Position numbers and translations under genes: made by a program. Shown here piece after piece: positions 1 through 12,468 of a DNA stretch of 64,000 nt. How positions within the stretch are numbered: the stretch's first letter is position 1; the number at the start of each line of letters is the position of its first letter. Origin of the DNA: Owenia fusiformis (Eukaryota > Annelida > Polychaeta > Sabellida > Oweniidae); contig CAIIXF020000011.1 of the NCBI GenBank assembly GCA_903813345.2, positions 15,545,754 through 15,609,753 on the forward strand. Direction: 5' to 3'. A model generated the notes under the pieces. The model saw only the letters and a list, made by a program, of their open reading frames with translations, was not told the DNA's origin and ran no database searches.

Positions 1-90
1 TTGAAGAGAGTTGAGGCCATCAGCTCCTGGGGCCGAGCCATACCTGAGAACCTCCAAGCATTGTAGGCATGTACTGAAACATGATATACA
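1..90. other. Unassigned left edge
   Basis: Unique sequence before the minisatellite. A short open frame runs from base 1 to a stop near 66 on the plus strand, but it is too short and too close to the edge to call a terminal exon. Confidence 0.3.
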
Positions 91-1046
91 GAACAGGTTA
101 TTCAGAGAATTATTAAGTTGGGTGTGACTGTCTGTCTGCAGAACAGGTTATTCAGAGAATTATTAAGTTGGGTGTGACTGTCTGTCTGCAGAACAGGTTA
201 TTCAGAGAATTATTAAGTTGGGTGTGACTGTCTGTCTGCAGAACAGGTTATTCAGAGAATTATTAAGTTGGGTGTGACTGTCTGTCTGCAGAACAGGTTA
301 TTCAGAGATTTATTAAGTTGGGTGTGACTGTCTGTCTGCAGAACAGGTTATTCAGAGATTTATTAAGTTGGGTGTGACTGTCTGTCTGCAGAACAGGTTA
401 TTCAGAGATTTATTAAGTTGGGTGTGACTGTCTGTCTGCAGAACAGGTTATTCAGAGATTTATTAAGTTGGCTGTGACTGTCTGTCTGCAGAACAGGTTA
501 TTCAGAGAATTATTAAGTTTGGTGTGACTGTCTGTCTGCAGAACAGGTTATTCAGAGATTTATTAAGTTGGGTGTGACTGTCTGTCTGCAGAACAGGTTA
601 TTCAGAGATTTATTAAGTTGGGTGTGACTGTCTGTCTGCAGAACAGGTTATTCAGAGAATTATTAAGTTGGGTGTGACTGTCTGTCTGCAGAACAGGTTA
701 TTCAGAGATTTATTTAGTTGGGTGTGACTGTCTGTCTGCAGAACAGGTTATTCAGAGAATTATTAAGTTGGGTGTGACTGTCTGTCTGCAGAACAGGTTA
801 TTCAGAGGTTCATTAAGTTGGGTGTGAAGGTCTGTCTGCAGAACAGGTTATTCAGAGAATTATTAAGTTGGGTGTGACTGTCTGTCTGCAGTGCAGAACA
901 GGTTATTCAGAGGTTCATTAAGTTGGGTGTGACTGTCTGTCTGCAGAACAGGTTATTCAGAGAATTATTAAGTTGGGTGTGACTGTCTGTCTGTCTGTAG
1001 AACAGGCTATTCAGAGAATTATTAAGTTGGGTGTGACTGTCTGTCT
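91..1046. repeat. 50-bp minisatellite, about 19 copies
   Basis: A 50-bp unit starting GAACAGGTTATTCAGAG repeats head to tail with almost no divergence. Units start at 91, 141, 191 and so on to 841, then shift by 5 bp (about 896, 946, 1000) because of small insertions of GTGCA and CTGT type. The main variation is AAT versus ATT at unit positions 19-21, distributed in blocks. There are no unique spacers, so it is not CRISPR-like. High identity implies recent expansion or ongoing homogenisation. Confidence 0.97.
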
Positions 1047-1795
1047 AAGATTAATACTGCAAATGCAAATCTCTTACTTTTCAGTCAATTAAAAATATAT
1101 TTTTCCTCCATTATTGGAGATGATGTTCACTCTACTTGACAACCAATCAATCATTCTCATATGAAAAATGACTGTGTTCCTTTTACATTCATATTAAAAG
1201 TTGCAAAAGGTAAGAATCTTGATTTTGCATGCCACATAATTATTATAATTTCACAATTTATATCACCAAAACAAATTTTGAAATAAAAATTTAACTCATC
1301 ATGAAGAAATTAAATAGGGATTAAGAATTTGTCAAAATCTAACACAAAATGTACATGTAATGATTTTTTTTTGAAAATTATACAATATTTAGCTTACTAA
1401 AGTTTGGAGCCTGTTTCATGGTAAGGGGGGGTTTCAATGGCTTCCCATGCCTGACAACGCACCAAGTTTTCTCTGGCCATTTTGGACTATTCACCTCTGA
1501 AAACAAAAATACACAAGGCATTAACATGCAAAATGTCACCACCTGCCATTTGTTACACCGAATGCAAAATGCCATTTGTTACAGATGCTGACTACCAAAC
1601 ACCATCCAAAAAAACACTGGGTACTATAACAATACATTGTATGTCACCACTTCTGGGGATGAATAATAGTATCATGTGACTAGTCATGAGATAATAAAAA
1701 AGAACCCTTAGTGTAAAGGATTATGCAAAAATTCCCAAACTATGACTCAAAGGTACTGCTTTATGGATACTGAACCAAAATTACTTAAAACAGGT
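1047..1795. other. Intergenic, no gene seen
   Basis: AT-rich with only short chance frames. Bases about 1515-1650 (beginning GGCATTAACATGCAAAATGT) recur at about 43395-43530, so they are part of an unclassified dispersed repeat. Confidence 0.6.
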
Positions 1796-1884
1796 CAGGC
1801 CCGTAGCCAGGATTTGCCAAGGGGGGTTCACTTTTTGAAAAATTCCAATTTGAACCCATCGAACCCCCCCTGGCTACAGCCCTG
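1796..1884. mobile_element. Foldback MITE, CAGGSCCGTAGCCAGG family
   Basis: An 89-bp near-palindromic element with inverted ends CAGGCCCGTAGCCAGG and CCTGGCTACAGCCCTG enclosing a G-rich and a C-rich tract. A second, longer copy with the same ends is at 43055-43237. It has no coding capacity. Confidence 0.8.
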
Positions 1885-1944
1885 CAGGAATTACTTGGTG
1901 TTATTTCAGTTTCTTTGAACACATTTTAAACAAGAACACAAATG

Positions 1945-3170
1945 TGTACAAAATGTCCCCACCAATGGGTGATCCCATGAAATGGTTATCCTGAAAATGA
2001 GTAGACAAGACTTTACCAACACAATTTGAGGACGGAAAATCCAAAATGGCCACCTTAAAATTTACCCAGAATGCCAAAAATTTAGTCAGTTCTAGATTTT
2101 CAAACTAAGAACCACCCCTGAAAATTTTTAATTGATCCGTCACACAGTTAACTAGAAAAAATGTAAACAAGACTTTACAGACAAGATTTTAGGATGGAAA
2201 ATCCAAAATGGCTGCCTTGACATTTACCCAGAATGTCAAAAAACTAATCTGTTCCTAGATTTTCATACTAAGAATCATCCCTGAAAATATGACATCGATC
2301 TACCAAATGGTTCACCTGAAAACGCGTAGACAAGACTTTACAGACAAGATTTTAGGACAGAAAATCCAAAATGGCTGCCATGACATTTACACAGAATGCC
2401 AAAAAACTAATCAGATCTAGATTTTCATACTAAGAATCATCCCTAAAAATTTGAAATTGATCTACAGAACGGTTCACCTGGAAATGCATAGACAAGACTT
2501 TACAGACAAGATTTTAGGACAGAAAATCCAAAATGTCTGCCTTGACATTTGCCCTCAGATGTAGATTTTCACACTAAGAATCATCCCTGAAAATTTGAAA
2601 TTGATCTACCAAACGGTTCACCTAAAAACGCGTAGACAAGACTTTACAGGCAAGATTTTAAGACGGAAAATCCAAAATGGCTGCCTTGACATTTATCCAG
2701 AATGCCAAAAAACTAATCAGATCTAGATTTTCATACTAAGAATCATCCCTAAAAATTTGAAATTGATCTACAGAACGGTTCACCTGGAAATGCATAGACA
2801 AGACTTTACAGACAAGATTTTAGGACAGAAAATCCAAAATGGCTGCCTTGACATTTGCCCTGATTGCCAAAAAACTAATCAGTTCTACATTTTCATACTA
2901 AGAATCATCTCTGAAAATTTGAAATTGATCTACCAAACGGTTCACCTGAAAACGCGTAGACAAGACTTTACAGACAAGATTTTAGGACGGAAAATCCAAA
3001 ATGGCTGCCTTGACATTTACCCAGAATGCCAAAAAACTAATCAGATCTAGATTTTTATACTAAGAATCATCCCTGAAAATTTGAAATTGATCCACCAAAC
3101 GGTTCACCTGAAAACACGTAGACAAGACTTCACAGACAAGATTTTAGGACGGAAAATCCAAAATGGCCGA
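1945..3170. repeat. ~163-bp satellite, about 8 units
   Basis: The segment GACAAGACTTTACAGACAAG recurs at about 2003, 2165, 2327, 2491, 2634, 2797, 2959 and 3121, a period of about 163 bp with one unit about 20 bp short. Each unit also carries AAAATCCAAAATGGCTGCC and a block ending CGGTTCACCTGAAAACGCGT. Open frames across it are chance products of the repeat. Confidence 0.93.
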
Positions 3171-3860
3171 CAATAAAAAAGTGATTATGTGTTTTTGCTG
3201 ATTTCTTCTTACAAAATTATCACATATAACTACTGTTAACAATAACATAGGCTTTTACAACAAAGTACATCTGAAATTATTTATAAAGCTACTAAATAGT
3301 TAAAGTATGAAAAGTCAAAAACACCATTCAATATGATACAAAGTATTATCGTGCGCTAACTTTTCTTAAGATATTCAAAATGGCTGACATGACTGAGCTA
3401 ACAGGTCCAAAACCTAATCAGATCTAGAATGAAGTGAGCTGAACAAGATGTTAAAGTTTTAAAAGCAACTGTGAAGCCGTTTTTCTTAAAGTTTGCAGAC
3501 AAGGATTTTAGCATTTGACTTCAAAATGGCCGACAGGAAGTAGGTATCGAGCTAAAATTTTTTCATCCACATCTGTATGCACTCATAAGTTATCCCTGAA
3601 AATTTGAAGGTGATATCTGTAGCGGTTTTGGAGAAAACTCCCGGACGTATGGACAGACGGACGGACGGACGGACGGACGTACTGACGAGAGGTAAATGTG
3701 GGACAATCATGATATGGGGTCATTGTTTTGATTGTGGGTTCTTGTAAAATTGGACCCATAGACTTTGCACTATAACTGACCCCATAATATAGTTCCATCA
3801 GAAAGAAGTTCCAGCAAAATTGCAAATGGTGGGCTTTTTATAATTAAAGATTATAGATTG
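3171..3860. repeat. Degenerate satellite flank and GGAC microsatellite
   Basis: Diverged pieces of the preceding repeat (AAAATGGCCGACAGGAAGT near 3520) lead into a (GGAC)n tract at about 3655-3680. This is followed by a segment with GGGACAATCATGATATGGGG and repeated GACCCATA blocks. Related GGAC-bearing segments occur near 27940 and 37310, suggesting one dispersed family. Confidence 0.7.
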
Positions 3861-5366
3861 GATTTTAAAAATAGCCAGCATTTTGAAAAAAATCGTTGTT
3901 GCATATTTCTATGAATTATTAACAAAATCCATCAAATGATTCTCAAGTTATGGCCTGAAACGAGAAAAAATCGCGTAAATCGCTGTCATTTTGAAAATAG
4001 CAACCATTTTGAAAAATCACCCTCAAGCAGAGGTGGTATTATCATTAGATATAATCTCACAAAATATAGAAATACGAATCATCCTTCACAAATTAGTAAA
4101 ATGCAAATCATGTACTCATTGCATGGTGTGGGTTATTTTGTATGTTCAAGGAAAACATTGGCGTTTTTCATACATTGCAGCTATCGTAATAAAAATATTG
4201 ATCTGCCCTGTGTGTTCAAATTAAGAGTGATAAATTACTAGCAAAGTTTCTGAAGGCAAAAAGAACCACGTGCTGTATCACAGACTTTAAGATTGTCAAA
4301 TCTCTTAATGCAAGTGTCGCATGGCATTAAATATAATACGTACATATACGTACATCATATGGAAATACAGAAAAATTAGTATTTTGGAAAACTTCTAAGC
4401 TGTCGTCCTCTGAATTCTGCTCTGGTTCTTTACAGAGTATATAGTCTGGGCCCACAACTACAACTGCACTATTGCACACAAAGTTCTATAGACTAAACAG
4501 TTTTCAGGATTGAATGTACCTAGTGAACTCACAATTGATTAGACTAATTGTCAAGATTCACTAGACTGTCACTGTACCAATAATGTATTAGATTGATATT
4601 GAGTAACTGATTTAATTAACAAAAATTATACATTTTTAGTTAAAAAAAACTCTATTTCAGTATTTGAAAACAAGCACTGTTTACACAATCTCCAGCACAG
4701 GTTTTATAAATGTGCATTGTCACTGATAATGTACAATCTTCATTTTCAGCTACTATTTAGGAGTCACGCAGTTTTTAATGAGTAATGTTACACTTCCTTT
4801 GCAACTAATTATCTAAAAATTTTATAGAAAGTCACCGATATCACTTATCATTTAGAGTTACTTATAGTACAATCTTTGTACTCCAATAGAGAGTAGCACA
4901 CATGCCTTTTAAATTGATGACTTTCCATGAACTTTGAAAGACCATCACTACCCATGAAAATGTAACATGACCAATGAAATTTAACATATAAAACTCTAAA
5001 TGTTAATAACTGACATTAACAGTTGTGTATATAATATGGAGACAGTTACATATATGGACATGTTACATCAGGGATATTATTTAACAGTGAAACACAACCA
5101 TCATAACATTTACTCTTAGTGTAAACGTTGCATGAGCGTATGAGAAAACATTTTTAATGCAAGTGCAACAGCATTTATAGAACTGTAATATATTAAGTAA
5201 ACAACTGACATAAGTGACTTGTCTTCAAAGCCAAGAAGTGAACTGTTAATGGAAGTGTGACATAATTCATGAAACTTGAACATACTATACAAATGGATGA
5301 AAAAATAAAAAAAACTTGTTAAATTAAAAAGTACAAAATAATACATCTGCTTTGACATGGATACTA
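3861..5366. other. Intergenic, no gene seen
   Basis: AT-rich. Bases about 3860-4030 keep AAAATAGC/AAAATGGC-type motifs from the preceding repeat. I find no frame with coding character on either strand. Confidence 0.6.
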
Positions 5367-6484
5367 CAGTAGAACCTGTATAATTGAACACCTGTCTAAT
5401 CCGAACAACTTCCAATTTGAACACTTTTTTTCAGTCCCATTTTTTACTCCCGTTGACTCCCATGTTAAAAAACTTGAAATCTGAGCACTTCCTAATTTGA
5501 ACAGTGAACAACCAGATTTGAAAAAGTGACCTGTCTAATCTGAACATTTTTTCAGAAATCAAATGTCAGGACATTTCAATTAAAGCCACATATTGAGTCA
5601 ATGTTATAGTTGTTATTTATCTTTACATATACAATGTAATCAAAGAACCAATATTGTCCTAATTAACTTATTTAGTCTCAGTGACATCCCTTTGTGGACA
5701 ACAACAGGATGTTTTGGAAAGGTATACAGGAGTTAATTGGTTTATCCTATTAGAAAAGAACTGAATGTTTTATGTTTGGATTAAGAGAAAGGTGTGAATC
5801 AAGAAGATAATCGGTTCATCATTATTGGAAATTACCTGGATGTTTTTGATTTGGATTAAGAGAAAGGTGAGAATCCGGGAGATAATTGGTTTATCCTTAT
5901 TGTAAATTAACTGGATGTTTTTGATTTGGATTATGAACAGGTCTTAACTGTTTTATATCCCATGGGTCTGTTATGATAGCTAAGATTCAATCAGTAAATG
6001 TTTTATAATCACAAAGACAACACAGACGACATTTGCAGACAGGATTGTATCACGAGAAAGAGAAAAAAATTCAACTTCGTAATATCTTATCACTAAAATG
6101 TCTCCTAAAAAGGCATACATCTGACATCCATCAAGCAAAAGTAAAGCAGTGCTATATAACCATAATATGGGATAAGCCATTGATAAGCATACGATTTCGT
6201 ACGAGACTATCATATACAAAGTACATACAAGTTTTTGCTGAAATATAAGAGTTGTTTTTACTAAAATGATGAAATTGTTCAAAATATAAATAAAGCATAT
6301 AGGCTATGGGCCTATAGTAGAATTAACTCATCAACAACATGTATTGTTTTCTGTGCAATAAGTGGACTGAACAATGAAAATCCCCCCCCCCCCCGGACCA
6401 ACAAAATCCTCGAAATTTGAACACCTGCCAATTTGAACGCTTTCGGCTGGTCCCATGGGTGTTCGGATTAGACAGGTTTTACTG
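5367..6484. mobile_element. Non-autonomous pogo/Tigger-like element
   Basis: The left end begins CAGTAGAACCTGTATAATTG. The right end, read in reverse complement, begins CAGTAAAACCTGTCTAATCC. Both are flanked by the dinucleotide TA, the target of the Tc1/mariner/pogo superfamily. Element length is 1118 bp. Inside, about 5725-5945 holds three tandem units of roughly 77 bp (motif GGATTAAGAGAAAGGTG). I see no transposase frame, so it is a MITE-like deletion derivative. Confidence 0.85.
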
Positions 6485-6857
6485 TAATTACATTGTAGTA
6501 TTACATCACGAACGAAATAAGTATGGTAGGCATGATCAATTGTTAAGAAAATTACTTCAATAATTACATACTGTCATACTCGTAACTTCACACAGCTTTT
6601 ATACAGCTTATTGTCTTTTACTCATGGCACTTCAGCCTTATACCGATAGCTGCACAAAAACTCATGGCTTAAATACATCCTTATAGTAGTGGCTTTACAG
6701 CCTTATACCCATTTTACAACCTTTTACACAATAAGTCATGGCTTAACTCCATCCTTAAATTAGTGGCTTTACAGCCTTTCAATATAGTTGCACTCTTTGG
6801 TTGAAGTAGATAGCTGCAAGGCTGCTCAGAACTAAGTAGCACAGTCAACTTGAGAGT

Positions 6858-9800
6858 TTATTTTGTGTAGGTGTTCCAAACCTTCTTCTTCACTGTCTCC
6901 CAGTCTCTTGTTATATATTTGGCCTTTCTTAGCTTCATCAGTATCTCTTTCTTTGTTGGGCACCTCTTATCTTGAATAAACTTGCCAAACAGTCTTTGCA
7001 TCTCATTGACCTCTGGCTCTGTCCATTTAGTTCTTGTACCTGGAAATTATTTGTTATTTACCTCCCATATATGATGAATTTCCATTTTCAAATGATGCAA
7101 AATTGAGTCACTTCGGCTTTACATACAGTATATAAGGATATTTGTTAGGTTCAGTTAACTGTGCAGTAATTGAATTAGGAGGTGAAAATTCGGAAAAGAA
7201 AATATGCAAAAAGCAGAAGATGTACCCCATTTTGCTTTCATTGTCCTATGATGAAATAAGAAAAGATACACTGGTATGACATTTTAACTGAAGATGCTTC
7301 TCTTGGTTCCATCTTTTTAACAACACGACAAGGCAAACTGCACACTTTATAAAGAAAGTTTATATAACAATAAAACCAAACTATAATACAATATTTTCCA
7401 AAAAAGAACAGTTTTCCTCATACCTGTCTTTTTAACTGTTTTTTTTGGAAAATCAAAATCATCCAAATCCTCATCATTGTAAAACTCAATGTCTTCCTCC
7501 TCTAAAGGTTTTTCGGGCTTTTCAGCTGTTTCGTGTTTTACAGTTGTTTCAGGTTTTACAGCTGTTTCAGGTTCTGTGGTTGTTTCATGTTCCTCTGTGT
7601 AAACACACTCTAAAAAAATTAATAATTAAAAAATTAGAATGACTCCAATTGTGCAGTATATCTGTTGTTGTGTCCAGGTGTTTATCAAGGAAAGTCATTT
7701 GGGGTTTCCAGGAACAAAAAACTAACATACTTGGTGCAACATATTTACAAAGAATGTGTCAGGATAGGCCCTTTACATTTTAGTCAGTCGTTAAAGTTAT
7801 ATTAGGTGAACTTATAGTTTATTACTTTCACACATGGAATGTAAAACATGTACTTGTAATATCATGAATATACACATTTACAATCAGAAATCTAGTCAAT
7901 CCCCAAATGTACTTATATTATACCAAAATATTTTGTTGCAAAATTCATCCCAAATATTTTAAATTTCAAGGCATTATTTGAGTAAAAGGGCAGGTTTGTA
8001 AAAGACTTACCACGTATATCAATATCCTCGAGCGATTTCCCAGCATTTTCCCTCACCAAGTTATTGTCCACCATAATACACAATTTGGCGATTTCAATGC
8101 GCTCTATTGATTCCGATGTCGATCGGTAATGAAGTAGATGTACGTCTTCAGTGTGTCCCAGATGGTTAAAAAGCCACTTGGTCTCTTTGTCTGAGAGATT
8201 CAACACCTGCGATGAGAAAAATAAGACAAATAAGGACTGGCAAAAATTCAACGCAGGACTCCCTTTAATGTTGTATTTGTATAAGGAATTTGACCCAGAC
8301 ATTGACCTTGATCTCTGACCTTGAAACTATATTTCCTGACCTTTGAGGACCAAATACATCATTTACCAAATGATTTCAATAATTTGACATTTGAAAGGTA
8401 AAAAATGAAGCAACTGGAAATGGAACTTCAATTCCTGATTTTATACAATAATTCTGAGAAAATTAGCTTTCGGTATTTGACATTGCACAACCATACACTT
8501 TTGACATTCTAAATAAATAAATGTCCTTACCTGGGATACAGTCGCAATATATTTTCTCAAAGAGACACTAGTCATCCGTCCAGGAAACTGTAACTTAGCT
8601 TCATTAGCACATCTATTGATGCATTCATAGCCACGCATTACTGAACCCAACCTATTGTCTGTAATAATAAGAAATGAGAGTATGTATTACATACAATAAA
8701 GCAAGTGTCAGTAGAACACATTTGGTACCACTTGGGAGCTCTTCAACCACTTAAAGAGGCAGTTTAATGTTAGTTCATTAAATAAGAAGTCTTCTTAGTG
8801 AGTATTAGTAAATAGGTACAGAAACTCTATTTTTAGGGTATTAAGTACCTTGAAATGGAAGCAAAATGCAGAAGAAACAGGGTAACAAAAACAGGGTATG
8901 AAGGGTAACAAACAAATGTTAAATGCAATTAATGAGCAGCCTTCAATAATATTGGGTGTCCCAATGGAAGGAATACAAGACACAAAGGATCATGATGAGA
9001 CTCAACAGATGAGACTTTACAAAAATCAGTAACTGGGAGTATGTATTATGTTATAAAAATATATGAAAAAGAAGTTTGAACAAAAGTTATATTTCTGGAC
9101 CAAATACATGTAACATGTAAAAATTAGTCTTTGTGAATTGAGCAATACAAGTTTTAAACTCACTAGTACAATTATTGCACAAACAAGTAAAATAATACGC
9201 CATGGATGCCATGGAAAACAATACTAACTTGGAGCTGCGAATAGATAATTGTTCTTATGATGAACTCCAGCTTTGATCCTCACAGCTGGGTCTGCAAGTT
9301 TTGCGAGGGGTCCTTTGACAACGCTAGGGATGATCACTGGCACTCCGCGTCCAAGCTAGCAAAATAGCAGTAAATTGAAGTAGTAAACTAAGGGGCTCCA
9401 TCAAAATATTTATATCTGACATCGATATTTTGATGCTGTCCCAAACTAAAAACTTGTTCTATTCTTGGTGAGTAATTTATTCTATCATGATTTATACACA
9501 TGTATACAGTAAATCCTACATAAGAGAACATCTCTAACAATGCTGATAGTTCCAACATTTAGAGGAATTCTCTAGTCATTATTCAACAAACACCTGCCTG
9601 TAGTGAAGAATTTTTTGGTACTAAATATTCAATAAATACAGGTTTTACCACATAGGTACAATTAAATTCCAAGCTAGGTAAATTTCATTATTTGTAAATA
9701 CCTGATAAAATCCAGCTTTTACATGAATCCAACTCAACCTAATCCAAAGTCAAATTCATTTTTTAATGCTTACCCAAATGTCAATAGGAATAGGATCCGT

Positions 9801-12468
9801 ACTTCCTTTTTCATGAAGACTAAGAGATCCTTTACCGCAAATATCACATTGGTTTGAATGAGGCTAAAGATAGCATTGCGTAAGAATTTATAGAAAGGTG
9901 AATTATATGTGACAAAATAAGATCCCGTTGTGGGGCCAATTTTGGCCCCATAACTATCATTGGTACAAACGAATGGCCCCGCATTTATACTCATGTACGT
10001 GTATAACATCCTGGGCCTGGACATCTATTATACTTCATGGAGTTAACTAGGAATAATAAACAATGAAGTATTTACCTTTCCACGGACCTCCATCACATCT
10101 TGGGTCTTCAAAAGATGCTGTTCCAAGTTGGTTAATTTTCCAGTCAAGGTCTGTTCTAGTTCACTGGTCCCTGTGGTTCTCTTGCCATAACTCTTCAATC
10201 TACAAGAGTGACATAAGAGTCAATGTGGAATCTTTTTTGGGCATGTTCTGTTTGCTTTGGCCATCTCCCAATTTTCAGCTTTCATTTTTGTTATTACATC
10301 TCCAGATTGCTTCTTCCAGTTCAACCTGACTTTTTATCTAAATTTTCTCTGTGAAGGATGATTTCTAAAGCAAGTCCAAGATTCTAAGCCTGTAGTTTCT
10401 TTAAACAAAATAATAAAACACTGAACATTGGGAGAAGACCATACTGCCCAGGGGAGCTCCAATTTTTCCTGTTTTTCTTTACCCGATCTCAACAATTTGA
10501 ACCTAAAAACCTCATACTTTTCAATTTTTGGAAAATCAGGATTCTAATGTTTTCAGATATCTGTTTCTCAGGTTCCAGTTAGCAGATCACCATACTAACA
10601 TTTTATATTACTATCAGAATCAGAGGGATAAAATTAATACCGAGACCAGCCAGCAACATTAACAATTTGAAATTAATAACTCGACCATGTATGTTGAAAT
10701 AAACCTACGTTATTGCCTGTACTTCACCCGACCTTCTCTTATTGTACACAATGAGCTTTGCCAAAGTAAGTTGTACTGCACGCCTGTAATTATCTGGTGT
10801 GACATCTAATTCACTCAACTGGTTGTCTAAATATAACGTCAGCTTCTTTACATCGTCTGGTAATGGTAGTTCTTTCTTTTCATTGAATTTTCTCTCGTTA
10901 AGTATTCTCTTGGCTAGTTTTGTTACTCTGATATTCCACTCATATCTCATTAAATCCAAGAAATCTACACATTCTGACTTGATCTTTTCGTTTCTCTGTC
11001 TAATGGCAACTCCTTTTTTAGCAGCCAACAGCATCTTTATTGCATGGCCTAGCTTTATCGAGTTTGATGGTGCGACAAACTCCTCAACAGCATCATCCCA
11101 TTGAGAAGACCTCAACACCCCTTCCACTACCACATCAAAATGTTGGGGCCTCAGATAATCAGAAAATGAACCCTCTGGCTCTAATTGCTTGACTTCTCTC
11201 ATGTTTATCAAGAGTTTTGCATTTAGCCTCATAAAAGAGGAAGTCATGTTGGCTCTCCTTAGGGTGTTACCTTCATTCTTCTGATACCACTGAGATCCTG
11301 TCAGTAGGATCAAGGGGTCTTGTCTGGCTACACGACCGGTTTCATCAAGAAGCATTGAAGGCAGTACTTCACTCAGAAGGGGAGCTGAAGCTTCTTCTTT
11401 TATGTTTCCCATTAAAATATCGCACTGGGTCACTAGGGAACCGATAGACTCGTGATCATTTTCACCTCTGGAGCCTGGACACTGCTTGATATGATGAATT
11501 AAGTTCCTCTTTTTTAACCATTCAAAGCAATTTGGGCATGGTCCATACTGCGCTACATCCAAATCATTGACTCTTCTTCCAAGAATCAAAAGTCCCTTTC
11601 CCGCTTTGAGAACTTTCAAGTTATGCTTGTGATCGTGGTAACGTCGAACCCTGTCAAACTTTCTCTTCCGATCTTTTCTTGACACTGTTTCTAGGATCTC
11701 TTTGACTTCTTTTAAATCTTTGTGTGTGTTAATATGTCTTGCCCATTTCAGGACAAGCTTTTTACAGTAATCACAATAATGCTTAGCATTGTAAACTCTG
11801 TCTTTCCTTTTGAATTTACCGAGTTTTGATGTATGGCTTTTTACTACTTTTAATACAAATATTCCTGGCTTTAGCCTATCCTTTACTATTTCTTCATCAT
11901 CAAATTCTTCTTCTGATGAGCTTTCTTCAACATAAAAATCAGTGGGTATCTTCAATGTGTCAATGTCAGTATCAGTGTCATCATCTGAAAACATTTGAAC
12001 TCTCCCTGCTTTCTTCTGTTCGATATCATCACTAGAACTGTGAATGCCTTCATCTTCAGAAATATGACCTTGATTTGCGTTTCTTTCAGAACTACGATCT
12101 ACATGTTTATCTTCCCCTATTTTACCAGAGTCAAAGTCAACATCATCCTGTGGATCTGTATCAGAATTTCGATATTCATCTTTATCCATCTTTTGTCTTT
12201 TGACATCTTTTATTTCTGCTCTTTTACTACATCGTTTAATTTTTCTCTTTCTTTCTCTTTCTTTCTGCTTTCTCTGTATAAAATTTCCTATATGCCATTT
12301 TGACTTTGCCTGTTTGGTTTTCTTTAAGTCACACAGCTTTTCATTTTGTTGCTTTACAGTTTGAACTGTGTTTCTGGATGTTGATAGTCTTGATAACTGC
12401 GCATGAAATCGCATGTGCTTCTTAAATATTTTGCTACTCATGACCTTGCTGCATATACTGCATTCCAT
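6858..12468 (-). CDS. C2H2 zinc-finger protein with tyrosine-recombinase-like domain
   Basis: Seven coding exons in transcript order: 12468-10709, 10199-10076, 9355-9229, 8658-8531, 8206-8011, 7609-7424, 7039-6858. All junctions are GT-AG and in phase, giving about 900 aa. The start chosen is ATG at 12468, just after an acceptor (TTTTCAG), so a 5' noncoding exon lies upstream. Zinc fingers are at residues about 2-22 (CSIC...H..H), 229-250 (CDYC...H..H) and 311-335 (CPNC...H..C); the region between the first two is acidic and basic. The C-terminal half matches a tyrosine recombinase core: RRSGE (R578/R579, E582), VSLRK (R705), HLGH (H731) and HY (Y740). The histidine of the usual HxxR box is replaced. 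The last exon has a WTEPEV...FGKFI block I recognise from a large, poorly studied animal family. Intron-rich structure suggests a resident gene; whether it recombines DNA is unknown. Confidence 0.8.
9385..9455. mobile_element. Relic related to the 17.5-kb GGGGCGG-type MITE
   Basis: In an intron of the zinc-finger/recombinase gene. AAGGGGCTCCATCAAAATAT is followed by a short inverted ATATTTTGATGC. It resembles the terminal repeat of the TTA-target element at 17475-18350. Only a fragment remains and the assignment is weak. Confidence 0.35.
9880..10026. repeat. Dispersed repeat, shared with 27.8-28.0 kb
   Basis: GACAAAATAAGATCCCGTTG and a CCCCATAACTATCATTGGTAC block recur almost unchanged at about 27840-27915. 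It lies in the intron between exons 9355-9229 and 10199-10076. Class unknown. Confidence 0.7.

Noticed and set aside
91-1046. CRISPR-like regular repeat
   Set aside because: Units are contiguous with no unique spacers, and the context is an animal genome.
3583-3825. 80-residue minus-strand frame with PSVRPSVH repeats
   Set aside because: Translation of the GGAC microsatellite.
11995-12303. 102-residue plus-strand frame, Phe/Ile/Ser-rich
   Set aside because: Antisense to the acidic and basic region of the zinc-finger/recombinase first exon.
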